Positions 1-4,997 of a stretch of 5,606 nucleotides of DNA are shown here, in pieces; positions within the stretch are counted from its first letter, which is position 1, and the number at the start of each line of letters is the position of its first letter. The stretch comes from Desulfocicer vacuolatum DSM 3385 (GTDB lineage: Bacteria > Desulfobacterota > Desulfobacteria > Desulfobacterales > SURF-7). Location: contig CAMBQS010000249.1 of NCBI GenBank assembly GCA_945870015.1, positions 1 to 5,606 on the forward strand, read 5' to 3'. Below the pieces are notes generated by a model. It was not told the DNA's origin, did no database searches, and saw only the letters and a program-made list of their open reading frames with translations. The translations under genes and the position numbers were made by a program.

Positions 1-87
1 GGTGATCGTCTCTATGGCCGTGGTAAACCCGGAGATCCTCTGCTGCTTCATGCGTCCTTTCTGCGTTTTGAACATCCGGAAAGTCAT
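1..87 (-). CDS. Possible 5' end of an unidentified gene running off the left edge
   Basis: An open frame without stops runs leftwards off the window from an ATG at 87-85. A second ATG at 51-49 is preceded by an AAAGGA-like Shine-Dalgarno, but only three bases away. The 29 visible codons end in G or C at about four in five third positions. That is consistent with coding, but the antiparallel + frame uses the same third-base sites, so the strand is not proven. The minus choice rests on the neighbouring response regulator being on the same strand, about 100 bp upstream. The visible peptide is basic, then includes SGFTTAIETIT. I do not recognise the family. A kinase or effector partner of the response regulator would fit the position but nothing seen supports it directly. 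Confidence 0.27.
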   Translation of the reverse strand, partial: MTFRMFKTQKGRMKQQRISGFTTAIETIT

Positions 88-187
88 GAAATTCTTAGTT
101 TTGAATCGCTTCCGTTGTTCTGAAGAAGCATCAATCCCAATGGAAAAACATAGTGTTAAGAAAAGGAGGAAACCCGCTGTTACTTCA

Positions 188-538
188 TCAATGCTGCTTT
201 ATATTACGGTTGACCGTGTCAACGATGGTCTTGATGGAGGACGGCTTTGACAGAACAGCATCAAAATTTTTTTTGTCAATCAGCCAGGGAGTTCCGGAAA
301 GACCCACAACCGGCGTGAGCCGTTTTTTGGATTGCCGGATATGCTTGATAACCCCGTTTCCGTCCAGGCCGGGCATCCGGATATCCGTGATCACCATATC
401 ATAATTGGATTCGTCAAATTTACGGATTCCCTCAAGGCCGTCCAGTGCGGTTTCAACATGATACCCATATTTGGACAGGACTTTGACCAGCAGCATGCCG
501 ATGGCTTGTTCATCATCAATCACCAGAATATTGTACAT
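188..538 (-). CDS. Stand-alone response regulator receiver (CheY-like) protein
   Basis: This 116-residue protein is a single receiver domain with no output domain. The acidic pocket is Asp8-Asp9, the phospho-acceptor is Asp52 in TDIRMPG, the switch Ser81 is in GLSGTP, and the conserved Lys98 is in LSKP. All the residues needed for phosphotransfer and Mg2+ binding are present, so it should be an active phospho-receiver. Output would have to be through protein-protein contact, as for CheY or phosphorelay intermediates. The ATG at 538-536 is supported by GAGGA at 552-548, nine bases upstream. The gene ends in TGA followed at once by a second TGA. It is divergent from nrdD across a 500-bp regulatory interval. 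No histidine kinase is visible in the window, so its partner and pathway are unknown. Confidence 0.93.
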   Translation of the reverse strand: MYNILVIDDEQAIGMLLVKVLSKYGYHVETALDGLEGIRKFDESNYDMVITDIRMPGLDGNGVIKHIRQSKKRLTPVVGLSGTPWLIDKKNFDAVLSKPSSIKTIVDTVNRNIKQH

Positions 539-598
539 GGTTTTGATTCCTCAAGGATTTTTTTATCAGATCGCATTTTGTTTGTTCCGTGTAGCATA

Positions 599-627
599 CG
601 AATAATGGATTCAATCGGGTTTGTCAA
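599..627 (-). promoter_or_regulatory. Candidate sigma70-type promoter of the response regulator gene
   Basis: On the minus strand a perfect TTGACA (627-622) is followed after 17 bp by TATTCG (604-599), a weak -10 element. Transcription would start near 592, giving a leader of roughly 54 nt before the response regulator ATG. The -35 hexamer overlaps the edge of the NrdR-like box at 625-640. The -10 matches poorly, so this is a candidate only. Confidence 0.35.
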
Positions 628-640
628 CAATATATTGTAT
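625..640. promoter_or_regulatory. NrdR-like box A1
   Basis: The 16-mer CAACAATATATTGTAT contains a perfect 12-bp palindrome, ACAATATATTGT (627-638). It matches the NrdR-box consensus as I recall it (acaCwAtATaTwGtgt) at 13 of 16 positions. Its centre (632/633) is exactly 31 bp from that of box A2. NrdR boxes are known to occur in pairs about three helical turns apart. The consensus match and spacing are seen in the sequence; binding is inferred. Confidence 0.6.
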
Positions 641-655
641 GAATCATTAAAATAC

Positions 656-671
656 CTACTCTATATAGTGT
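656..671. promoter_or_regulatory. NrdR-like box A2
   Basis: The 16-mer CTACTCTATATAGTGT matches the NrdR-box consensus at 13 of 16 positions. Its right half, TATAGTGT, is a full match. Its centre (663/664) lies 31 bp from that of A1, on the same DNA face. The pair sits between the response regulator and nrdD, about 370 bp from the nrdD start, so its target could be the response regulator, a distal nrdD promoter, or both. Confidence 0.55.
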
Positions 672-841
672 ATCCGTTTTTGGCCGGGGTATATTCCGGG
701 ATAAAGCGGATGGCACGGAACATATTCATTACACAAACTATCTTTTTCTGTTTACGAGTGCAGTCATAGAGGGAAAGAGATTTTTTTTCATGCATACCCG
801 CCTGATATATCTGCCAAATTTTTTATTGAAATCATCAAAAA
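672..841. other. Intergenic stretch with no recognisable gene
   Basis: This is the middle of the 500-bp gap before nrdD. I see no riboswitch core and no convincing gene. A small + strand hairpin is possible at 684-699 (CCGGGG, loop TATA, TTCCGG, with two G-U pairs). It lacks a following U-tract, so I do not call a terminator. A 19-codon + strand frame from the ATG at 710 to the stop at 767-769 has no clear Shine-Dalgarno and is not called as a gene. Confidence 0.5.
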
Positions 842-857
842 ACTCTATATATTGAAT
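842..857. promoter_or_regulatory. NrdR-like box B1
   Basis: The 16-mer ACTCTATATATTGAAT matches the NrdR-box consensus at 13 of 16 positions, with the left half 7 of 8. Its centre (849/850) is 31 bp from box B2. It lies immediately upstream of the candidate nrdD -35 hexamer at 865-870, where a repressor pair would be expected to interfere with RNA polymerase. Confidence 0.6.
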
Positions 858-864
858 TTTCTAA

Positions 865-894
865 TTGACATATAACAATATGTTGTGCTATCTG
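865..894 (+). promoter_or_regulatory. Candidate nrdD promoter
   Basis: A perfect TTGACA (865-870) is followed after 18 bp by TATCTG (889-894), a weak -10 strengthened by an upstream TG (886-887) in extended -10 position. The element lies between and across the NrdR-like boxes at 842-857 and 873-888, so the downstream box would occlude the spacer. It would give a leader of about 140 nt before the nrdD ATG. Confidence 0.4.
873..888. promoter_or_regulatory. NrdR-like box B2
   Basis: The 16-mer TAACAATATGTTGTGC matches the NrdR-box consensus at 12 of 16 positions. It is the weakest of the four sites, but its centre (880/881) is placed exactly 31 bp from B1. It falls in the spacer of the candidate nrdD promoter, a typical place for a repressor site. 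Confidence 0.52.
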
Positions 895-1038
895 TTTTTC
901 TCACCTTATCAAGAGTTTTCTCTTGGATTTCCGTATCATAAGCTGGATTCATGACAATTATATTCGGTTGGCCGGCGTGCTGTTTCACGTATTCCTCGAT
1001 AGATTGAAAAACAGAAATGTACTGCAAAGGACAGCGCA

Positions 1039-3195
1039 ATGTTTGAAAAAATAAAAAAACGGGATGGCAGGGTTCTCGAGTTTGATTCTTCCAAGATAAT
1101 AAACGCGATTGCCAGGGCAGGTATGGCGAGCGGAGAATTCGGGGAAAGGGATGCAAAAAAACTGACACTCCGGGTACTTACCCTGGCGCATGAACTTCGC
1201 CTGGGTGTGGTTCCGATGGTTGAGGAAATCCAGGATATTGTTGAAAGGGTGCTGCTTGACTCCACGTTTTTTAAAACCGCAAAAGGTTATATCATCTATC
1301 GCGAGCAGCATAACCAGATTCGAAACATCACCACAAAGGCCAGTGTGGATCTGGTGGAAAACTATATCCAGAAGATGGACTGGAAAATCAAAGAAAACAG
1401 CAATATGAGCTATTCCCTTCAGGGGCTCAACAACTATATCTCTTCGGATGTTACTTCCGAATACTGGCTGAACCGGATCTATCCGCCGGAGGTCAGAAGA
1501 GCCCACAAGAGCGGGGATATTCATATCCATGACCTGAGTCTTCTTTCTGTTTATTGTGTGGGCTGGGATCTTCAGGATCTTCTCCGGCAAGGATTTAAAG
1601 GAGTAGCCGGTAAAGTGGAGAGCGCACCGCCCAAGCATTTCCGGTCAGCCATGGGCCAGATCGTGAATTTCTTCTACACACTTCAGGGAGAGGCCGCAGG
1701 CGCTCAGGCCATATCCAATTTTGACACGCTTCTATCTCCGTTTGTCCGGTATGATGATCTTACCTTTGACGAAGTGAAGCAGGCCATGCAGGAGTTTGTT
1801 TTCAACATCAACATTCCGACCAGGGTCGGGTTCCAGACTCCATTCACCAATCTCACCATGGATCTTGAAGTGCCTTCCACCCTGAAAGATCATCCGGTGA
1901 TTATCGGAGGAAAAGAACAGGCGGAAACCTATTCGGAATTCCAGCCGGAGATGGACCTGATCAACCGCGCGTTTGCTGAAGTTATGATGGAAGGGGATGC
2001 CAAGGGGCGGGTGTTTACCTTTCCGATTCCAACCTATAATATTACGAAAGATTTTGACTGGAACAATCCGAATCTGGATATGATCTGGAAAATGACTGCC
2101 AAATATGGAATTCCCTATTTTTCAAATTTTATCAATTCCGATATGTCTCCGGAAGATGCAAGATCCATGTGCTGCCGTCTGCGCCTTGACAACCGGGAAC
2201 TCATGAAACGGGGAGGCGGTCTTTTCGGAGCCAATCCGCTTACCGGTTCAATCGGCGTTGTGACCATCAATCTGCCGCGTATCGGATATCTCGCAAAAGA
2301 TGAAGCGGATTTCTTTGCCCGCTTATCCGATATGGTCGAAATTTCAAAGCAGAGTCTGATCATCAAACGAAAAATTTTGGAATCGTTTACAGAAAACAAC
2401 CTCTATCCCTATTCCAAGTTCTATCTGAGAGATATCAAAAAACGGTCGGATAAATACTGGAAAAATCATTTTTCCACGATTGGAATCATCGGCATGAATG
2501 AGGCGTGTTTAAACTTCCTTGGCGAGGATATCGGCAGTCAGACAGGAAGAGAGTTTTCTCTTCGTGCCATGGATTTCCTGCGGGAACGGATATTCAATAT
2601 TCAGAATGAAACCGGCGAGATCTACAATCTGGAGGCCACACCTGCGGAAGGAACTTCCTATCGTCTGGCCATGCTGGATAAAAAGCTTTATCCGGAAATC
2701 ATCTGTATGAATCAGGAAGGATTTGAGAAGAATGAAGATCCTTTTTATACAAACTCCACACAGCTTCCGGTAAACTATACGGATGATGTTTTTGAAACCC
2801 TGATGCTGCAGGATGAACTGCAGACCAAATACACCGGCGGAACCGTGCTTCACATTTTCCTGGGAGAGCAGATATCGGATATCGAAACCACAAAAGCAAT
2901 GGTCCGGAAGGTTGCAAGCAATTTTAAGCTTCCCTATTTTACCCTGACCCCGACTTTCAGTGTGTGTCCATCCCATGGGTATATCAGCGGCGAGCATGCA
3001 AAATGTACCATATGTGATCATGAAACAGAGGTGTATTCCAGGGTTGTCGGGTATCTGCGGCCGGTCAAGCAGTGGAATAACGGCAAGCAAACCGAGTTCG
3101 GTATGCGCAAAACCTACAGTGTGGATGTCAGTGAAGAAGTGCCATACCTGACAACAACCTTTTCCGATGAGATAGCGGAAAAAAAGGCCGTATAG
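1039..3195 (+). CDS. nrdD: Anaerobic (class III) ribonucleoside-triphosphate reductase
   Basis: NrdD reduces ribonucleoside triphosphates to deoxyribonucleotides in the cytoplasm using an oxygen-sensitive glycyl radical. The 718-residue protein is full length. Residues about 2-94 form an ATP-cone (KRDGRVLEFDSSKI), the allosteric dATP/ATP switch. The catalytic barrel follows, with Cys173 in LSVYCVGWD and Cys378-Cys379 in MCCRLRLD as the candidate active-site cysteines. The glycine-rich RGGGLFGANPLTGSIG segment is typical of the family. Near the C-terminus, Cys643, Cys656 and Cys659, with His646 or His653, form the expected zinc site. Gly671 in RVVGYL (codon 3049-3051) is the radical glycine. 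The ATG is supported by AAGGA at 1027-1031, seven bases upstream. nrdG follows 86 bp downstream. Paired NrdR-like boxes at 842-888 suggest repression by NrdR. Confidence 0.97.
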   Translation: MFEKIKKRDGRVLEFDSSKIINAIARAGMASGEFGERDAKKLTLRVLTLAHELRLGVVPMVEEIQDIVERVLLDSTFFKTAKGYIIYREQHNQIRNITTKASVDLVENYIQKMDWKIKENSNMSYSLQGLNNYISSDVTSEYWLNRIYPPEVRRAHKSGDIHIHDLSLLSVYCVGWDLQDLLRQGFKGVAGKVESAPPKHFRSAMGQIVNFFYTLQGEAAGAQAISNFDTLLSPFVRYDDLTFDEVKQAMQEFVFNINIPTRVGFQTPFTNLTMDLEVPSTLKDHPVIIGGKEQAETYSEFQPEMDLINRAFAEVMMEGDAKGRVFTFPIPTYNITKDFDWNNPNLDMIWKMTAKYGIPYFSNFINSDMSPEDARSMCCRLRLDNRELMKRGGGLFGANPLTGSIGVVTINLPRIGYLAKDEADFFARLSDMVEISKQSLIIKRKILESFTENNLYPYSKFYLRDIKKRSDKYWKNHFSTIGIIGMNEACLNFLGEDIGSQTGREFSLRAMDFLRERIFNIQNETGEIYNLEATPAEGTSYRLAMLDKKLYPEIICMNQEGFEKNEDPFYTNSTQLPVNYTDDVFETLMLQDELQTKYTGGTVLHIFLGEQISDIETTKAMVRKVASNFKLPYFTLTPTFSVCPSHGYISGEHAKCTICDHETEVYSRVVGYLRPVKQWNNGKQTEFGMRKTYSVDVSEEVPYLTTTFSDEIAEKKAV

Positions 3196-3235
3196 GGAAT
3201 CGAACCTAACCGCTTGTATCATATCATTCCACAGG

Positions 3236-3271
3236 CGCATGATTCATGCGGTCTTTTCTGTCAAAGGACAG
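3236..3271 (+). promoter_or_regulatory. Two small hairpins in the nrdD-nrdG gap
   Basis: The first inverted repeat is CGCATG (3236-3241), loop ATT, CATGCG (3245-3250), followed by a short T-rich run, TCTTTTCTG. The second is CTGTC (3258-3262), loop AAAG, GACAG (3267-3271), which overlaps the start of the nrdG Shine-Dalgarno region. The first could attenuate or set a processing site and the second could lower nrdG translation. Both stems are short and neither is a strong terminator. Confidence 0.25.
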
Positions 3272-3281
3272 GTGAGACAGA

Positions 3282-3980
3282 ATGATTTTCGGCGGCTTTC
3301 AAAAAACCTCGCTTATCGACTATCCCGGAAAAGTCAGTTGTGTGATTTTCCTTTCCGGATGCAATCTGATCTGTCCATATTGTCACAATCCTGAACTGGC
3401 AAAGGGTGAAGGTCCGTTTCCTTCTTTTCTGACAGAAGAGTGGATAATCGATTTCCTGAAAAAACGGATCGGGCTGCTGGATGGTGTCGTGATTACAGGC
3501 GGTGAGCCGACACTTTCACAGGGCATTTTCCCATTATGCCAAAAAGTAAAAGAGCTGGGTTTCAAGGTAAAGCTGGATACCAATGGAACCAACCCGGAGA
3601 TAATCCGCCAACTGATTGAAAAACAGCTTGTCGATTATCTGGCCATGGACATCAAGACCGATCCAATCTCCTATTCCCCTGTTTTTTCAAGAACACCGGT
3701 TTCAGATCGTATTCCGGCAAGCATCAAGGTTCTGATGGATTCCAGCATACCTTACGAATTCCGGACAACCTGCGTCAAACCATTGTTTGATGAAACGATA
3801 TTGAAAGCTGTGTTACAACAGATACAGGGTGCACGGCGATATGCTCTGCAAAAATTTCATTTTACAAAAATACTGAATCCTTCTTTCTTTGAAAATCAGA
3901 ATTGCGGGTTTTCCGAAGATGAGTTTCAAACGTTCCAGGAGATTGCATCCCAATATGTCCAGGAATGCATCATCCGGTAA
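3282..3980 (+). CDS. nrdG: Anaerobic ribonucleotide reductase activating protein (radical SAM)
   Basis: This protein generates the glycyl radical on NrdD by reductive cleavage of S-adenosylmethionine at a [4Fe-4S] cluster. The cluster motif is Cys27-x3-Cys31-x2-Cys34, in SGCNLICPYCHN. The SAM-binding GGEP motif is at 73-76 (VVITGGEPTL), and a further strand motif, KLDTNGT, follows. The opening GGFQKTSLIDYPGKVSC is characteristic of the NrdG2-type activases found in many anaerobes, rather than the shorter E. coli NrdG. At 232 residues the length is normal for that type. The ATG is preceded by AGGTGAG (3270-3276), five bases away. The gene lies 86 bp after nrdD and is presumably in the same operon. 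No clear intrinsic terminator is visible in the 44 bp before the convergent yoeB-like gene. Confidence 0.95.
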   Translation: MIFGGFQKTSLIDYPGKVSCVIFLSGCNLICPYCHNPELAKGEGPFPSFLTEEWIIDFLKKRIGLLDGVVITGGEPTLSQGIFPLCQKVKELGFKVKLDTNGTNPEIIRQLIEKQLVDYLAMDIKTDPISYSPVFSRTPVSDRIPASIKVLMDSSIPYEFRTTCVKPLFDETILKAVLQQIQGARRYALQKFHFTKILNPSFFENQNCGFSEDEFQTFQEIASQYVQECIIR

Positions 3981-4024
3981 ATCACGAACATAAAAGTACC
4001 CTGCAACAGCCGCTCCATGCATGG

Positions 4025-4498
4025 TCACATCGTCATGCGTCTTGATTTCATTTTTTTACGTTTTGACCTTGTTGCTCCAATTTCAGCGTGGATCTCATTC
4101 ATGCATATTTTATCCGTACCCTTTTGCATGGAATCAAATTGAATTGACGACAGGGCTTGGGTTGCACGGTCATGTCTGAAGGCTGTCAAGGTTTGTTCCT
4201 GATTGTAGTGATAACACGCCTGGATGAAATCAACTCTGTCAATCCCGACAACATATACAAGTCGATGCTCTTGTGTAATTCTGCGAGACCAGACACCCGG
4301 TCCAAGAAATTTAAGAGGTTCCGGTTTGCCGACACCCTGGAATGGATCTCCTATGATCGCTTCGATCAACTGAAAAATACGGATGACGGTTTTGCGGTCT
4401 GTCTCAACCCAGTACCGCAGATCTTCCCTGAACTCCGGTTGGAATACGGATTCCCGCTTTCCGTGGGCCTGGGATGTCTTGATAGATCGTTTACTCAA
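4025..4498 (-). CDS. yoeB: YoeB-family mRNA interferase toxin with a 59-residue C-terminal extension
   Basis: YoeB toxins cut mRNA in the ribosomal A site and are held inactive by the YefM antitoxin. From a TTG start the protein has 157 residues. GAGG (4508-4505) lies six bases before the TTG, which overlaps the antitoxin stop by 8 nt. Residues 18-98 are a complete YoeB domain, including REDLRYWVETDRK, GKPEPLK and WSRRITQEHRLVY. The counterparts of E. coli Glu46, Arg65, His83 and Tyr84 are Glu60, Arg79, His97 and Tyr98, so catalysis looks intact. E. coli YoeB is 84 residues and ends at that tyrosine. Here the frame continues for 59 residues, ending in a basic tail after EIHAEI. An ATG at 4588 would add only antitoxin-antisense sequence and is rejected. 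The extension could be lost-stop read-through, a fusion, or a novel domain. Whether it weakens the toxin is unknown. Confidence 0.88.
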   Translation of the reverse strand: MSKRSIKTSQAHGKRESVFQPEFREDLRYWVETDRKTVIRIFQLIEAIIGDPFQGVGKPEPLKFLGPGVWSRRITQEHRLVYVVGIDRVDFIQACYHYNQEQTLTAFRHDRATQALSSIQFDSMQKGTDKICMNEIHAEIGATRSKRKKMKSRRMTM

Positions 4499-4769
4499 AA
4501 CCAACCTCGTTTCGAAGGTCGTCAATTGTTTGAGGGGTGCCGGATTTTTTTCGGACCCTGTCAAGAGCAGATAGGAGCCGCTTTGCATTGACGGGTGATC
4601 GGAGCAAGTGCGCTGTTTCCAGTACGCCGGCCAGTTCGTCGGCTGTTATCATGGCGACATCTTCACCGCCACGCCTTTTAATGATAACAACCTCCCGGTT
4701 TTTGGTAACTTGATCTAATAATGTGGCCAAACTTGCACGGGCTTGAGTGTAGGTTGTCTGTATTGCCAT
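4491..4769 (-). CDS. yefM: YefM/Phd-family antitoxin
   Basis: This 92-residue antitoxin should neutralise the adjacent YoeB-like toxin and, with it, repress the operon. The N-terminal half (MAIQTTYTQARASLATLLDQ, then VVIIKRRGGEDVAMI) is the Phd/YefM DNA-binding and dimerisation fold. The C-terminal half has the usual toxin-binding helix pattern ETAHLLRSPVNAKRLLSALD and ends in an acidic DDLRNEVGFE. The start is the ATG at 4769-4767, because a perfect AGGAGG (4780-4775) lies five bases upstream. A GTG two codons earlier would abut this ribosome site and is rejected. The toxin start overlaps the last codons, so translation is coupled. A TGTACA-type operator lies just upstream. Confidence 0.94.
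   Translation of the reverse strand: MAIQTTYTQARASLATLLDQVTKNREVVIIKRRGGEDVAMITADELAGVLETAHLLRSPVNAKRLLSALDRVRKKSGTPQTIDDLRNEVGFE
4505..4508 (-). promoter_or_regulatory. Shine-Dalgarno that fixes the TTG start of the toxin
   Basis: GAGG on the minus strand lies inside the antitoxin gene, six bases before TTG (4498-4496). It is the only well-spaced ribosome site near where the YoeB similarity begins, and it implies translational coupling to yefM. Confidence 0.55.
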
Positions 4770-4774
4770 ATCCA

Positions 4775-4780
4775 CCTCCT
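4775..4780 (-). promoter_or_regulatory. Strong Shine-Dalgarno of the antitoxin
   Basis: A perfect AGGAGG lies five bases before the ATG at 4769, which decides between that ATG and the upstream in-frame GTG. It is much stronger than the toxin's GAGG plus TTG, as expected for a module that must make antitoxin in excess. Confidence 0.8.
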
Positions 4781-4787
4781 GATTTAT

Positions 4788-4806
4788 TGTACAGACATAC
4801 AGTACA
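4788..4806. promoter_or_regulatory. Operator of the yefM-yoeB module
   Basis: TGTACA (4788-4793) and AGTACA (4801-4806) form a 19-bp element with outer arms TGTAC and GTACA, centres 13 bp apart. E. coli YefM is known to bind paired TGTACA-core sites about 12 bp apart over its own promoter. Here the element covers the candidate -10, which fits autorepression by the antitoxin or the toxin-antitoxin complex. Confidence 0.6.
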
Positions 4807-4827
4807 TATCCTGGGTGAGATTGTCAA
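4799..4827 (-). promoter_or_regulatory. Candidate promoter of the yefM-yoeB module
   Basis: On the minus strand a perfect TTGACA (4827-4822) is followed after 17 bp by TACTGT (4804-4799), a weak -10. The -10 lies inside the TGTACA-type operator. Transcription would begin about 20 nt before the antitoxin ATG. Confidence 0.5.
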
Positions 4828-4858
4828 TACGGATGCACGATGTGACAGGCCTTGTCAA

Positions 4859-4953
4859 CTATTCAATTTTTTCGAAAGCATTGGAATTGCTTGCTGTGAA
4901 GATGGCGTTGAAATCAAGATCATATGCAAAAATGCACATTGCTCCATGAATCA
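4859..4953 (-). pseudogene. Decayed fragment of a second DUF5615 (PIN-like) gene
   Basis: The minus frame ending at TAG (4861-4859) includes IFAYDLDFNAIFTASNSNA. This parallels IVFTHDLDFGAIIAATNADS in the intact DUF5615 protein next door. The DNA agrees: the 13-mer AAATCAAGATCAT (4911-4923) recurs at 5197-5209, and similarity extends on both sides with small gaps. Only the central segment with the second acidic motif survives. The N-terminal part and the C-terminal third are missing or unrecognisable. It lies about 45 bp downstream of the intact gene, as expected after a tandem duplication followed by decay, or after a second module was eroded when the yefM-yoeB pair arrived. Confidence 0.7.
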
Positions 4954-4997
4954 ATTTTTGGTTGGGCCGACCAAACTCGTGGATAAAGAGATGCTTC

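Larger units (their letters stand above)
845..1018 (-). pseudogene. Protein-like remnant reading frame in the nrdD leader
   Basis: Read leftwards from about 1018 to the TAG at 847-845, the frame gives a peptide that looks like real protein. It contains FQSIEEYVKQHAGQPNIIV followed by a charged stretch ending in LDKVRK. Upstream of 1018 the same frame continues only as an antisense shadow of nrdD, so any original N-terminus is missing. The last codons coincide with NrdR-like boxes B1 and B2. The only internal ATG (952-950) has no good ribosome site. I do not recognise the family. The likeliest reading is the 3' fragment of a lost gene, with chance openness as the alternative. Confidence 0.3.

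Noticed and set aside
532..537. TGTACA at the response regulator start as a YefM site
   Set aside because: It is a single hexamer with no partner at the proper spacing, lying at the start codon. It is likely chance.
332..769. Plus-strand open frame of 145 codons
   Set aside because: Its first half is antisense to the response regulator, whose active-site residues are all intact. The remainder is AT-rich regulatory DNA.
895..1038. Riboswitch or structured RNA in the nrdD leader
   Set aside because: I could not find a cobalamin-box motif or any other conserved riboswitch core, and no strong long-range pairing was visible by eye.
985..1638. Long minus-strand open frame of 217 codons
   Set aside because: It lies antisense to the unambiguous nrdD ATP-cone and catalytic region and its peptide has no domain-like features.
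2509..3240. Minus-strand open frame of 243 codons
   Set aside because: It is entirely antisense to the nrdD C-terminal half apart from the last bases, and has a cysteine- and histidine-rich, shadow-like composition.
4015..4057. Palindrome CCATGCATGG and a nearby run of seven T as an nrdG terminator
   Set aside because: The T-run is about 27 bases beyond the palindrome, and the alternative GCATG/CATGC stem has a 10-base loop and a 12-base gap before the T-run. Neither is a proper intrinsic terminator.
4157..4591. Plus-strand open frame of 144 codons
   Set aside because: It is antisense to the YoeB domain, which carries all its catalytic residues on the other strand.
4842..4872. TGACA-GGCCT-TGTCA hairpin followed by a T-run as a + strand terminator
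   Set aside because: The stem is only five pairs, the T-run is 10 bases away, and no + strand gene lies upstream to need it.
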